Shown one piece after another: positions 17,325-26,465 of a DNA stretch of 64,000 nucleotides. Each line of letters opens with the position of its first letter. Position 1 is the first letter of the stretch. Source of the stretch: Flavobacteriales bacterium. Lineage in GTDB: Bacteria; Bacteroidota; Bacteroidia; Flavobacteriales_F; PHOS-HE28. The notes below the pieces were generated by a model, which worked only from the letters and a program-made list of their open reading frames with translations, did not search any database and was not told where the DNA came from. The stretch is taken from assembly GCA_016704485.1 (NCBI GenBank), contig JADJAA010000001.1, positions 248,001-312,000 on the forward strand, read 5' to 3'. Made by a program: the position numbers and the translations under genes.

Positions 17325-19553
17325 TTAGTTGTACTCGGCTTCGGTTACCGTAAAAGCGTTCTCGACAACGTTCTGCTTAACCGTTTCCACTTCTACCACT
17401 TCGACTGTTGGCGTTGGTGCAATAGCAGCACTACGAACATTGCTTTCGTTGATATGCGGAGCAATGATCAATGCAACGATCGATGTCAATTTGATCAAAA
17501 TGTTCATGCTCGGTCCTGAAGTGTCCTTGAACGGATCACCGACCGTGTCACCGGTAACAGCTGCTTTATGTGGCTCGCTGCCCTTCTCGAAGGTCTTACC
17601 ATCGATGATCACACCTTTCTCGAAGCTCTTCTTGGCATTATCCCATGCACCTCCAGCATTGTTCTGGAACATGCCCATAAGAACACCGCTAACGGTAATA
17701 CCAGCAAGCAGACCACCCAACGCTTCTGGCCCGGCCAAGAAACCGACGACCAGCGGTGAAAGCAATGCCAAGGCACCCGGTGCGATCATTTCACGGATCG
17801 AAGCTTTGGTGCTGATCGCAACACATTTCTCGTACTCCGGCGTGGCAGTGCCCTCCATGATCCCTGGGATCTCGCGGAACTGACGGCGCACTTCATACAC
17901 CATGTCCATGGCGGCTTTACCAACAGCGCTGATCGCAAGGGAGCTGAAGAAGAACGGGATCATACCACCGACGAACAACATGGCCAAAACGTTAGCCTTG
18001 TAAATGTCGATGCCCGTAATGCCTGACATGCCCACATAAGCTGCGAACAAAGCGAGTGCGGTCAATGCGGCTGATGCAATTGCGAATCCTTTTCCAGTAG
18101 CAGCGGTAGTGTTACCGACCGCGTCCAAGTTGTCCGTGCGCTCACGTACTTCTTTCGGTAAGTGGCTCATTTCTGCGATACCTCCTGCGTTGTCCGCAAT
18201 AGGTCCGAATGCATCAATGGCCAACTGCATGGCGGTGGTCGCCATCATACCTGCAGCCGCAATTGCTACGCCGTACATACCTGCTAGCTCGAATGAACCC
18301 CAGATACCGGCAGCAAGGATCAAGATCGGCAACACGGTACTTTCCATGCCCATTGCCAAACCACCGATCACGTTGGTCCCGTGGCCTGTTCCGCTTTTCT
18401 GAACAATGCTATCAACAGGACGGCGACCCATGCTGGTGTAATATTCAGTAACCATGCTCATCAAAGTACCTACGACAAGACCAAGAATGATCGCTAGGAA
18501 AACGTTGGTACTGGTGATTTCTACAGAAACTCCGTTACGCACGAATTGCATGGTCTCGGGCATCATCCATTTCACCAAAGGATAGCTTGATACCGCTACA
18601 AGAATCATGGAACCCCAATTGCCCAAGTTCAAAGCGGTCATTACACTATCCGTATCCTTGTTAATGCGAACGAAGAATGTACCGATAATGCTGAACAGTA
18701 CGCCAAGACCGGCGATGACCATTGGCAATAGGATAGGCGCCATTCCATCGAAGTTATCCGCGCTCACCACCTCACGACCCAATACCATTGTCGCCAACAT
18801 CGTGGCCACGTAACTTCCGAAAAGGTCAGCACCCATACCGGCCACATCACCTACGTTGTCTCCTACGTTATCCGCGATGGTAGCCGGATTGCGGGCATCA
18901 TCCTCTGGAATTCCTGCTTCCACTTTACCCACAAGGTCCGCACCAACGTCAGCTGCTTTGGTGTAGATACCACCACCTACACGTGCGAACAGTGCAATAC
19001 TCTCTGCACCCAAGGAAAAACCTGCGAGGACTTCTAGGGCTTTCATCATTTCAACACCGTTCGCACCTGCCTCACCAACATACATGCGAAGGAAAACGAT
19101 GAACAGTGTACTTAGTCCTACTACAGCAAGGCCTGCAACACCTAATCCCATAACGGCACCACCGTTAAAGGATACCTGCAACGCTTTTTTCAAACTGGTA
19201 CGTGCTGCCTGCGTGGTACGAACGTTCGCCTTTGTCGCGATGCTCATCCCCACCCAACCTGCAAATGCACTGAAGAATGCACCGATAAGAAAAGCGATGG
19301 CAATAACCCAATCGCTATTCTCATGCAAGGTGCCGCTCCATGCTAATAGAACAGCAGCAATAGCAGCGAAAATGCCCAATACCTTCCACTCGGCCTTCAA
19401 GAATGCGCTAGCGCCGCTGGCTATATAGCCCGCAAGCTTCTGCATATTCTCATCACCTGCATCCTGTTTGTTCACCCAAATGGCCTTGGCGATCATTACA
19501 ATCAGGCCGATCGCTCCCATTACAGGGATATAGTACATGATCTCACTTCCCAT
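17325..19553 (-). CDS. hppA: Membrane-bound ion-pumping pyrophosphatase, predicted K+-dependent
   Basis: Integral membrane enzyme (about 16 helices) that couples pyrophosphate hydrolysis to export of H+ and/or Na+. Seen: DVGADLVGKVEAGIPEDDAR and NPATIADNVGDNVGD, the acidic Mg-PPi site; the second acidic cluster TGDTVGDPFKDTSGPSMN; and GNTTAATGKGFAI, where Ala at the key position (Lys in K+-independent enzymes) predicts a K+-requiring pump. H+ versus Na+ specificity was not resolved. After the last helix (IVALIIAPH) there is an unusual tail of roughly 40 residues rich in Val, Thr and Glu. It is monocistronic, with its own -7 element and terminator. Confidence 0.96.
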   Translation of the reverse strand: MGSEIMYYIPVMGAIGLIVMIAKAIWVNKQDAGDENMQKLAGYIASGASAFLKAEWKVLGIFAAIAAVLLAWSGTLHENSDWVIAIAFLIGAFFSAFAGWVGMSIATKANVRTTQAARTSLKKALQVSFNGGAVMGLGVAGLAVVGLSTLFIVFLRMYVGEAGANGVEMMKALEVLAGFSLGAESIALFARVGGGIYTKAADVGADLVGKVEAGIPEDDARNPATIADNVGDNVGDVAGMGADLFGSYVATMLATMVLGREVVSADNFDGMAPILLPMVIAGLGVLFSIIGTFFVRINKDTDSVMTALNLGNWGSMILVAVSSYPLVKWMMPETMQFVRNGVSVEITSTNVFLAIILGLVVGTLMSMVTEYYTSMGRRPVDSIVQKSGTGHGTNVIGGLAMGMESTVLPILILAAGIWGSFELAGMYGVAIAAAGMMATTAMQLAIDAFGPIADNAGGIAEMSHLPKEVRERTDNLDAVGNTTAATGKGFAIASAALTALALFAAYVGMSGITGIDIYKANVLAMLFVGGMIPFFFSSLAISAVGKAAMDMVYEVRRQFREIPGIMEGTATPEYEKCVAISTKASIREMIAPGALALLSPLVVGFLAGPEALGGLLAGITVSGVLMGMFQNNAGGAWDNAKKSFEKGVIIDGKTFEKGSEPHKAAVTGDTVGDPFKDTSGPSMNILIKLTSIVALIIAPHINESNVRSAAIAPTPTVEVVEVETVKQNVVENAFTVTEAEYN

Positions 19554-19628
19554 TTCTATTGTGTTGTTCTTTCGTTAACGTTCTGTTCTTCAGTTGAAAA
19601 ACGCATTGCCCTCGTTTATTAGGGGCCG

Positions 19629-19636
19629 CAAAAATA
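19629..19636 (-). promoter_or_regulatory. -7 element for hppA
   Basis: TATTTTTG followed by C on the minus strand matches TAnnTTTG. It is about 75 bases upstream of the hppA start. Confidence 0.5.
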
Positions 19637-19724
19637 GACGAATGGTTGGATCCAGCCACAGCGAAGGACAGAAGTCTTCACTACGAGCATGCTCGACCTA
19701 ACATTCAGCCCACGAATTTTCGGC

Positions 19725-20708
19725 CTACTTGACCAGATACATGACCTCCTTTACCGCACGCACGGTGCGCTCCACACTAGGCAAACTAGCGTCGATCAGC
19801 GTTGGGGTAAAAGGCAACGGTGTATCCGCTTGGTTGATCCTCAGGACCGGCGCATCCAAATAATCGAACGCATCTTTTTGTACTCGGTAGGCGATCTCAC
19901 TCGCTACACTTCCGAACGGCCAGTTCTCATCGACCACTACCAGACGATTCGTCTTGCGCACGCTTTTCAGTACCGCCGCCTTATCCCAAGGGCGTATTGT
20001 GCGCAGGTCGATAACCTCGGCGTCAATTCCTTCTTTCGCAAGTTCCTCGGCAGCTCCCAGGGCCACTTTCATCATCTTGCCGAAACTTACGATCGTTACA
20101 TCCTTACCTTCTTTTGCCACGTTCGCCACACCGATCGGCAACAAGTATTCCCCATCCGGGATCTCCCCTTTCTCGCCATACATCCTTTCGCTTTCCATGA
20201 AGAGCACCGGGTCATTATCGCGGATCGCGGACTTCAACAACCCTTTCGCATCATAGGGGTTGCTTACGGTGATCACCTTCAGACCAGGGATATTGGAGTA
20301 GAACGATTCGTAGCTCTGACTGTGTGTTGCCGCCAATTGGCCCGCACTGCCATTACCACCACGGAATACAATGGGAATATTGAACTGACCACCGCTCATT
20401 TGCAACATTTTCGCTGCATGGTTAATGATCTGGTCGCTTGCCAATACAGCAAAATTCCATGTCATGAACTCCACAATGGGGCGCAATCCATTCATAGCAG
20501 CACCAACTCCTATCGCTGTGAACCCAAGTTCAGAAATGGGTGTGTCGATCACCCGCTTTGCGCCGAACTCAGCCAACATACCCTTGCTCACTTTATACGC
20601 GCCATCATACTCAGCAACCTCTTCTCCCATCAAGAAGACATTCGGGTCGCGACGCATTTCTTCGCTCATTGCTTCATTCAAAGCTTCACGGAATTGGACT
20701 GTACGCAT
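19725..20708 (-). CDS. pdhB: Pyruvate dehydrogenase E1 component, beta subunit
   Basis: Beta subunit of the alpha2beta2 E1 component that decarboxylates pyruvate on thiamine diphosphate and passes acetyl groups to E2. The 327-residue length is typical. Seen: MRTVQFREALNEAMSEEM, the family opening; FLMGEEVAEYDGAYKVSKG with the Glu that activates the cofactor; DTPISELGFTAIGVGAAMNG; VFRGGNGSAGQLAATHSQS; and the C-terminal domain VDLRTIRPWDKAAVLKSVRKT. No pdhA, E2 or E3 gene lies in the window, so the subunits are scattered or lie elsewhere. A branched-chain 2-oxoacid specificity is possible but less likely. Confidence 0.93.
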   Translation of the reverse strand: MRTVQFREALNEAMSEEMRRDPNVFLMGEEVAEYDGAYKVSKGMLAEFGAKRVIDTPISELGFTAIGVGAAMNGLRPIVEFMTWNFAVLASDQIINHAAKMLQMSGGQFNIPIVFRGGNGSAGQLAATHSQSYESFYSNIPGLKVITVSNPYDAKGLLKSAIRDNDPVLFMESERMYGEKGEIPDGEYLLPIGVANVAKEGKDVTIVSFGKMMKVALGAAEELAKEGIDAEVIDLRTIRPWDKAAVLKSVRKTNRLVVVDENWPFGSVASEIAYRVQKDAFDYLDAPVLRINQADTPLPFTPTLIDASLPSVERTVRAVKEVMYLVK

Positions 20709-20730
20709 AAGTTCTGGTTCAAATGGAGGG

Positions 20731-20738
20731 CAAAGGTA
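20731..20738 (-). promoter_or_regulatory. -7 element for pdhB
   Basis: TACCTTTG followed by C on the minus strand, about 25 bases upstream of the pdhB start, giving a short leader. Confidence 0.5.
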
Positions 20739-20877
20739 TAGCTAGTTAGTGGTTGTCATTAGTGAATGCAAGAGAGCAAATTACTGAGGCCAGAGGATGG
20801 CGGCCGTGGAAGGTAACTGCCTACTTTTCCTGCCTCATGAACCAGACCTTTTATTAGCGCATCTTATCTCCCGACCT

Positions 20878-20885
20878 TAACTTCG
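20878..20885 (+). promoter_or_regulatory. Possible -7 element for etfBA
   Basis: TAACTTCG followed by C (TAnnTTCGC variant), 45 bases upstream of the etfB ATG. Confidence 0.4.
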
Positions 20886-20929
20886 CGGCCCGTTCCGCAA
20901 TAAGTTGCGGATATCTCGACAGAAAAAGC

Positions 20930-21670
20930 ATGAAGATCCTTGTCCTTATCAGTCACGTGCCAGATACCACAGCACGCATCGGCTTTACAAATGACAATAC
21001 ACAGTATGATAGCAATGGCGTTACGTTCATTGTTAATCCATACGATGAATGGTATGCCTTGGTCCGTGGTCTTGAGCTTAAAGAGGCGTTAGGTGGAACA
21101 CTTACGACCATTACGGTGGGTGGTCCGGAAACCGACCCCACGATCCGTAAGGCGCTGGCAATTGGTGCTGATGATGCTGTGCGTGTTGATGCACAACCTA
21201 CCGAAAGCTATGCCGTTGCCGCGCAGGTAGCAGCTTACGCAAAAGACAAAGCCTACGACCTAATCCTTACCGGTAAGGAGACGATCGATCACAATGGATC
21301 ACAAGTCGGACCAATGTTGGCTGAGCTTTTGGACCTTTCGCTGATCTCCCTTGCAAGCAAGTTGGACATTGCTGGAACTACTGCAACTGCGGAACGCGAT
21401 GTGAAGGGCGACGTTGAAGTTGTGGAAGCTTCATTGCCTTTGGTCGTTACCTGCGCGAAGGGAATGGCCGAACAACGCATCCCGAATATGCGAGGTATCA
21501 TGGCTGCGCGCACAAAACCATTGACCGTTGTTCCAGCCGCTTCCATAGATGTGTTGACCGCAACCGTTAGGTTCGAACTGCCTCCACCGAAGCAAGCAGT
21601 GAAAATGATCCCTGCGGATAATGCCGGGCAATTGATCGAACTTTTACATTCCGAAGCCAAGGTGATCTGA
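20930..21670 (+). CDS. etfB: Electron transfer flavoprotein, beta subunit
   Basis: AMP-binding beta subunit of the FAD-containing ETF heterodimer, which carries electrons from acyl-CoA dehydrogenases towards the quinone pool. Seen: MKILVLISHVPDTTARI; the signature VNPYDEWYALVRGLELKE; LTTITVGG; and the recognition stretch LILTGKETIDHNGSQVGPMLAELL with AEQRIPNMRGIMAARTKPL. The 246-residue length is normal. etfA follows 41 bases downstream in the same direction, so they form an operon. No dehydrogenase gene is adjacent. Confidence 0.95.
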   Translation: MKILVLISHVPDTTARIGFTNDNTQYDSNGVTFIVNPYDEWYALVRGLELKEALGGTLTTITVGGPETDPTIRKALAIGADDAVRVDAQPTESYAVAAQVAAYAKDKAYDLILTGKETIDHNGSQVGPMLAELLDLSLISLASKLDIAGTTATAERDVKGDVEVVEASLPLVVTCAKGMAEQRIPNMRGIMAARTKPLTVVPAASIDVLTATVRFELPPPKQAVKMIPADNAGQLIELLHSEAKVI

Positions 21671-21711
21671 TCAGCCATGGGACGAAGAACATCGACCGAA
21701 CAAGAAAGAAC

Positions 21712-22665
21712 ATGAGCACGATCGCATTCATTGATACCCGTGGAGAAAAGATCTCCAAGACCGCGTTGGAGACGTTGACATTTGCCAATAAAGTGGCACA
21801 GAAGTCTGGAGGCTCGGTTACGGCCATCACTTTTGGTAATACACCAGCGGATCGATTGGCAACATTGCCAGTTGCAAAGGTCATTGTAGCCCGCAACGCT
21901 AATGATGCCGACAGCCAGCAGTTGACCAAATTGGTTGCGGATATTGCGCAAAAAGAGACCGCTCAGGTGATCGTGTTCGCGCATGATGCAACCGGGAAGG
22001 CCGTTGCACCCCGCGTTGGTGCACGGTTGAAAGCCGGACATGTTGCAGGCGTGATCGCACTTCCTGAAATGGACGGCGGTTTCAAAGTGAAGCGCAATGT
22101 TTTCAGTGGAAAAGCGCAGGCTTGGGTAGAGATCAAAAGCGCCATCAAGGTGATCAACCACTTACCGAATAGTATTCCAGTGGATACTTCAACAGGCACT
22201 GCAACAGTAGAAGAGTACCAAGGGGATCTGGGTACTTCTAAGATCACCGTGAAAGAAACACGGAAAGCAGGCGAAGGTGTGCCGCTTCCTGAAGCAGAAC
22301 GCGTTGTTAGTGCCGGTCGTGGAATGAAAGGTCCGGAGAACTGGGGTATGATCGAAGAACTAGCCAAGGAGCTTAAGGCAACCACGGCATGCAGCCGTCC
22401 AGTGGCCGATATGCATTGGCGTCCGCACCATGAACATGTTGGCCAAACAGGTGTTGCCATTCGTCCAGATCTTTACATCGCCATTGGTATCAGTGGTGCA
22501 ATTCAACACCTCGCTGGAGTAAATGGGAGCAAGGTCATTTGTGTGATAAATTCAGACCCTGAGGCTCCTTTCTTCAAGGCAGCCGACTACGGGATCGTGG
22601 GAGATGCATTCACCGTGGTTCCTCAATTGATCGAGGCCGCCAAGAAATTCAATGCGGAAAAATAG
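21712..22665 (+). CDS. etfA: Electron transfer flavoprotein, alpha subunit
   Basis: FAD-binding partner of EtfB. Seen: the N-terminal domain (IAFIDTRGEKISKTALETL...ITFGNT); the C-terminal FAD domain with VVSAGRGMKGPENWGMIEEL, then DMHWRPHHEHVGQTGVAIRP, the characteristic GQTG loop over the flavin; LYIAIGISGAIQHLAGVNGS and VINSDPEAPFFKAADYGIVG. The 317 residues match the family. It lies directly downstream of etfB as the second and last gene of that unit. Confidence 0.96.
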   Translation: MSTIAFIDTRGEKISKTALETLTFANKVAQKSGGSVTAITFGNTPADRLATLPVAKVIVARNANDADSQQLTKLVADIAQKETAQVIVFAHDATGKAVAPRVGARLKAGHVAGVIALPEMDGGFKVKRNVFSGKAQAWVEIKSAIKVINHLPNSIPVDTSTGTATVEEYQGDLGTSKITVKETRKAGEGVPLPEAERVVSAGRGMKGPENWGMIEELAKELKATTACSRPVADMHWRPHHEHVGQTGVAIRPDLYIAIGISGAIQHLAGVNGSKVICVINSDPEAPFFKAADYGIVGDAFTVVPQLIEAAKKFNAEK

Positions 22666-22780
22666 TGGACCGGTTCCATTAATGATCATGAACAGCATCA
22701 TTTCTTCGATCCATCATCCCGGAGATCACAAAGCGGTCATCCGGGGCTGATCCACTATCTTCACGGCCCGGTATTAGAGT

Positions 22781-23377
22781 ATGGAAAAAGTTGAGTTGCG
22801 TTTCCTTCGTATCACCTATAGTCATACACATGCTGGTGCCTACGCGCTCATTCTATCGGAATCGCATGGTGACCGCAGGCTCCCGATCATCATCGGAGGT
22901 GTGGAGGCTCAGGCCATTGCGATCCAAGTAGAAAACATAAAGCCTGCAAGACCGCTCACCCATGACCTGTTCAAGAACTTGAGCGATAAGCTGGGCATTA
23001 CATTGAAAGAAGTGATCATCAACGATCTTGTTGAGGGGATCTTTCATGCAAAGCTGATCTTGGATCAAGGCGGGAACGAGGTGGAGATCGATGCACGCAG
23101 TAGTGATGCGATCGCATTAGCGCTCCGGTTCGATTGCCCTATCTCCACATTTGAATTCATTCTAAGTGCCGCTGGCCTGAAGGTGGATGATGATGAAGAG
23201 AACGCCAGCTCCGAGAGCATGATGGAAGGTGCAAAGGAAAAAGGTGGTAAAGAACCAGATGCCACCGATACGATCGAAGAATTGCGCGAGCTGCTCGAAG
23301 AAGCATTGGACAACGAGGACTACGAGCGTGCTTCCAAACTCCGCGACGAGATCAAGAAACGGGAAGGGTCCAATTGA
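22781..23377 (+). CDS. Bifunctional nuclease (BFN/DUF151) protein with UVR motif
   Basis: 198-residue cytosolic protein. The N-terminal BFN domain (about residues 1-130) has YALILSESHGDRRLPIIIGGVEAQAI and IDARSSDAIALALRFDCPI, the two diagnostic blocks. Bacterial homologues are known as predicted DNase/RNase-type or inhibitor domains, and the biochemical activity is poorly defined. The last about 35 residues (ELRELLEEALDNEDYERASK followed by LRDEIKKR) form a UVR motif, the coiled hairpin by which UvrB and UvrC interact. This combination is typical of Bacteroidota. It sits after etfA with about 115 bases between them, probably as a separate unit. Confidence 0.88.
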   Translation: MEKVELRFLRITYSHTHAGAYALILSESHGDRRLPIIIGGVEAQAIAIQVENIKPARPLTHDLFKNLSDKLGITLKEVIINDLVEGIFHAKLILDQGGNEVEIDARSSDAIALALRFDCPISTFEFILSAAGLKVDDDEENASSESMMEGAKEKGGKEPDATDTIEELRELLEEALDNEDYERASKLRDEIKKREGSN

Positions 23378-23510
23378 TCTGGACCGAGTGCGTCGGTGTT
23401 GGTTGTTTCATAGTACGACACATCCTTTGTCTCGTGTTTCTTTCTCCTAACTACAGGCTTCCTGCAATTACAAACGATCTAACCCTACATTAGCGACCTA
23501 ACCAGTCCTT

Positions 23511-25175
23511 ATGTCGAAATCTGAATCGTGGGGTTCGCGGGTGGGCCTTATCCTCGCTATGGCCGGAAACGCCGTGGGCTTGGGAAACTTCCTCCGCTTC
23601 CCTGTGCAAGCTGTTAACAACGGCGGCGGGGCGTTCATCATTCCCTACCTCGTCTGCTTTTTGCTGATGGGCATTCCACTCTTATGGATCGAATGGTCCA
23701 TGGGCCGGTTCGGCGGGCGAAGTGGCAACCATAGCACGCCATACATACTGGATACCATGCACCGCAGTAACTTCTGGAAGTACTTCGGTGTGTTCGGAAT
23801 CTTCACCAACATCGGCGTAGCAGCCTATTACTGCTACATCGAAAGCTGGACCATGAGCTATGTGTACCATAGCCTTATTGGCACGTTCCAAGGAATGTCG
23901 CAAACAGGTGTAGCCGATTTCTTTACCAGTTATGTGGACATCGGAAAGAGTACTACGGGCATTCCATACGAGGCTGTTGTTTTCTATATTCTTTGCTTGG
24001 TCCTGAACACGTTCATTCTATCCCGAGGCTTACAAGGGGTTGAGAAAGCTGCCAAGATCGGTATGCCTTTATTGATCGGATTCGGCGTATTCCTAGCATA
24101 TCGCGGTCTAACATTGGGTACCAGTGGAGCTAGTGCGGAGGTGCCTGGCGCTAGTGCATGGGATGGCCTCAATTTCTTGTGGACACCACAATTCGATTCA
24201 CTGACTAACCCAAAAGTTTGGCTTGCTGCTGCGGGTCAAATATTCTTCACACTAAGCGTGGGTATGGGCACCATACACTGTTATGCCGCATACGTTCGCA
24301 GTAAGGATGACATCGCATTGAACGCGGTAAGTGCAGGATTCATGAACGAATTCGTCGAGGTAGTTCTCGGTAGTTTGATCGTGATCCCGATCGCGGCTGG
24401 TTACCTCGGTCTTGATTGGGTAAAGGAAAATGCAGGCTTCGGAATGGCGTTCCAAACCATGCCGTTCCTCTTCGATAAATGGGGGCCGATCCTTGGAGTA
24501 ATGGCTGGCGTTATGTGGTTCGGACTCTTGTTCTTCGCGGGTATCACAAGTAGCTTGGCCATGGGTACGCCATGGATGGGATTCATGCGCGATGAATTCG
24601 GGTGGGGACGTATGAAGGGTGCTTGGTCTTTCGGAGCAATTGTTCTATTGCTCGGCTTGCCTACTGTGATCTTCTTCCAACACGGGGTTTTTGACGAGTA
24701 TGATTATTGGGCCGGCACGGTGAGCTTGGTGGTATTCGCCATGGCGGAGGTGATCCTTTTCTCCTGGATCTTCGGTATGGACAGAGGGTGGAAGGAGTTG
24801 AATGAAGGTGCCGATATCCGCGTACCTCACATCTATCGTTTCATTATCAAATACATCACACCGGTGATGCTGATCGCCGTTTTTCTGGGTGCACTTTTAA
24901 CACCTGTGGGAAATGAATGGACCGCCGCGTTCAGTTCACTTTTCAATGGCGATGGCTGGTCCTTGGATAATGGTTCCATTATTCGGCAAATAGCAAATAC
25001 CGGCCTTCGTGAACAGATCGCGGCAGCACAAGGAACACCCGAATTGGCAGCACTCAAGGATCGATTGTTCTATACCAACATGGCGCGCGGAATTCTTTTG
25101 ACTGCGTTCTTGGGACTTGCATCATTAGTGTACCTTTCCGGTGTGCGCCGCCTCAAAAACCAACGACCAGTATGA
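23511..25175 (+). CDS. Sodium-dependent NSS-family transporter (MetP-like)
   Basis: Secondary transporter of the neurotransmitter:sodium symporter family, importing an amino acid or related solute with Na+. Seen: the first helix with the unwound substrate/Na+ site, GLILAMAGNAVGLGNFLRFP; the NNGGGAFIIPYLVCF segment; and about eleven to twelve hydrophobic segments in 554 residues. The extra length over LeuT-type proteins (near 510 residues) is in the last two helices. The stop codon overlaps the start of a 45-codon membrane protein (ATGA), which fits the MetP-MetS two-subunit methionine/alanine carriers. The substrate remains inferred. Confidence 0.9.
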   Translation: MSKSESWGSRVGLILAMAGNAVGLGNFLRFPVQAVNNGGGAFIIPYLVCFLLMGIPLLWIEWSMGRFGGRSGNHSTPYILDTMHRSNFWKYFGVFGIFTNIGVAAYYCYIESWTMSYVYHSLIGTFQGMSQTGVADFFTSYVDIGKSTTGIPYEAVVFYILCLVLNTFILSRGLQGVEKAAKIGMPLLIGFGVFLAYRGLTLGTSGASAEVPGASAWDGLNFLWTPQFDSLTNPKVWLAAAGQIFFTLSVGMGTIHCYAAYVRSKDDIALNAVSAGFMNEFVEVVLGSLIVIPIAAGYLGLDWVKENAGFGMAFQTMPFLFDKWGPILGVMAGVMWFGLLFFAGITSSLAMGTPWMGFMRDEFGWGRMKGAWSFGAIVLLLGLPTVIFFQHGVFDEYDYWAGTVSLVVFAMAEVILFSWIFGMDRGWKELNEGADIRVPHIYRFIIKYITPVMLIAVFLGALLTPVGNEWTAAFSSLFNGDGWSLDNGSIIRQIANTGLREQIAAAQGTPELAALKDRLFYTNMARGILLTAFLGLASLVYLSGVRRLKNQRPV

Positions 25176-25309
25176 ATACGATGGCAATGGCCTTAATGGT
25201 TAGCATACAGCTCTTGGTCACAGGTATGGCCGTGTATTTCTTTTACAAGGTGCTTACGGTAAAGCCGAAGCCTGAACCGGATAGTTACACGGACAATGAC
25301 CCGGTGTAA
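25172..25309 (+). CDS. MetS-like small subunit of the NSS transporter
   Basis: A 45-codon frame starting at the ATG that overlaps the transporter stop (ATGA). It encodes one hydrophobic helix (MALMVSIQLLVTGMAVYFFY) followed by KVLTVKPKPEPDSY and an acidic end. This is the size, topology and position of MetS, the accessory subunit required by MetP in the MetPS carriers of actinobacteria. No other frame covers these bases, and the next gene begins 34 bases later. Assignment rests on context and topology, with no conserved motif to cite. Confidence 0.75.
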   Translation: MNTMAMALMVSIQLLVTGMAVYFFYKVLTVKPKPEPDSYTDNDPV

Positions 25310-25343
25310 CGAGACTGACTAACACCGTAACCAAAACGGCGGA

Positions 25344-26429
25344 ATGACAGGAGTGGATCTCGAGGCCAAACGCTTCCAGGATGCATTCAGCACACGCAAA
25401 GTGCTGTTACCTGTGATCATTGGCTTGAGCATTACCGCAATACTGATCTGGCGCAGCTGGGATGTGGAGGCCATGCGACGCGTGGAGTGGACCTGGTCCA
25501 CTACCTTTTGGATCGTCATGGCTTCACTAAGCCTAGTTGTGCGCGATTGGGCGTATATGATCCGAATACGTCACCTGGCCGATAAAGAATTGAATTGGTA
25601 TCGGACCTTCGTGGTGATCATGCTTTGGGAGTTCGCTTCCGCCCTTGCTCCCGGAATGGTAGGCGGCGGATTCCTTTTCGCAATTCTGATACTTACCCGT
25701 GAAGGGATCGCCGGAGGTAAGAGCATCACCATCATTACATTCACTTCCTTCCTGGATGGGATCTTTCTCGCGGTTATGGCTCCACTGGTCTATTTTACCA
25801 TTGGGCGCGATGCTTTGTTCAGTGGTCTTGATCCGGCAGCAGCAGCATTGGAAACAGGTTTCTATGCATCCTTCTGGACGGTCTATTTCATCATACTCGG
25901 TTACAAGGTCTTTGTGGGTTATGCACTCTTCGTGAACCCGATCTTTGTAAAACGCGCTCTGGTCGGGATCTTTTCCGCACCACTGCTCCGGCGCTGGCGG
26001 CGGAACATGGTAACGACAGGTGACCAATTGATCATAGCAGCAAGGGGGTTGCAAAAAAGAGGCTGGGATTACTGGTGGCCAGCTTTGTTAACCACTTTCA
26101 TTTCATGGACAGCACGTTTTTCCATCGTTAATTGTATCCTTCATGCATTCCATCCGGATAGCGCGTTGAATGATGCCGTTATCTACGGCAAACAAGTGGT
26201 CATGGGCATCATTGTCCTGCTCAGTCCTACACCCGGAGGAAGCGGATTGGCCGAGTTCATCTTCAACGATTTCCTCGGTATGTTCATCGCCACCGGCCTT
26301 GCACCAGCTCTTGCTCTACTCTGGAGATTGATGAGCTATTACCCATACATCGTAATTGGTGTCATATTATTGCCTCGTTGGATCCGTCATAAGGTCCTTA
26401 AGCCCTTGAAGAAAAACGTAACAGTCTGA
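25344..26429 (+). CDS. Flippase-like (UPF0104/YbhN-type) integral membrane protein
   Basis: 361-residue polytopic protein of the lysylphosphatidylglycerol synthase transmembrane family, lacking the soluble aminoacyl-transferase domain. Seen: about eight hydrophobic segments; the block WEFASALAPGMVGGGFLFAI, the usual SxxxPGxxGG-type core; and SPTPGGSGLAEFIFNDFLG near the C terminus, both conserved in the family. Members have been linked to lipid or glycolipid translocation, but the lipid here is unknown. The second paralogue, at 48687, is next to a glycosyltransferase; this one is between transporters. Confidence 0.85.
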   Translation: MTGVDLEAKRFQDAFSTRKVLLPVIIGLSITAILIWRSWDVEAMRRVEWTWSTTFWIVMASLSLVVRDWAYMIRIRHLADKELNWYRTFVVIMLWEFASALAPGMVGGGFLFAILILTREGIAGGKSITIITFTSFLDGIFLAVMAPLVYFTIGRDALFSGLDPAAAALETGFYASFWTVYFIILGYKVFVGYALFVNPIFVKRALVGIFSAPLLRRWRRNMVTTGDQLIIAARGLQKRGWDYWWPALLTTFISWTARFSIVNCILHAFHPDSALNDAVIYGKQVVMGIIVLLSPTPGGSGLAEFIFNDFLGMFIATGLAPALALLWRLMSYYPYIVIGVILLPRWIRHKVLKPLKKNVTV

Positions 26430-26465
26430 TCTCGCTTAAATTCAACCGCAATTGGACCCATCACC

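Noticed and set aside
19689..20741. Long rightward frame of about 350 codons
   Set aside because: It is antisense to pdhB, whose motifs are clear, and encodes no recognisable domain.
21289..22161. Leftward frame of about 290 codons
   Set aside because: Antisense to etfB and etfA with no motif or start context.
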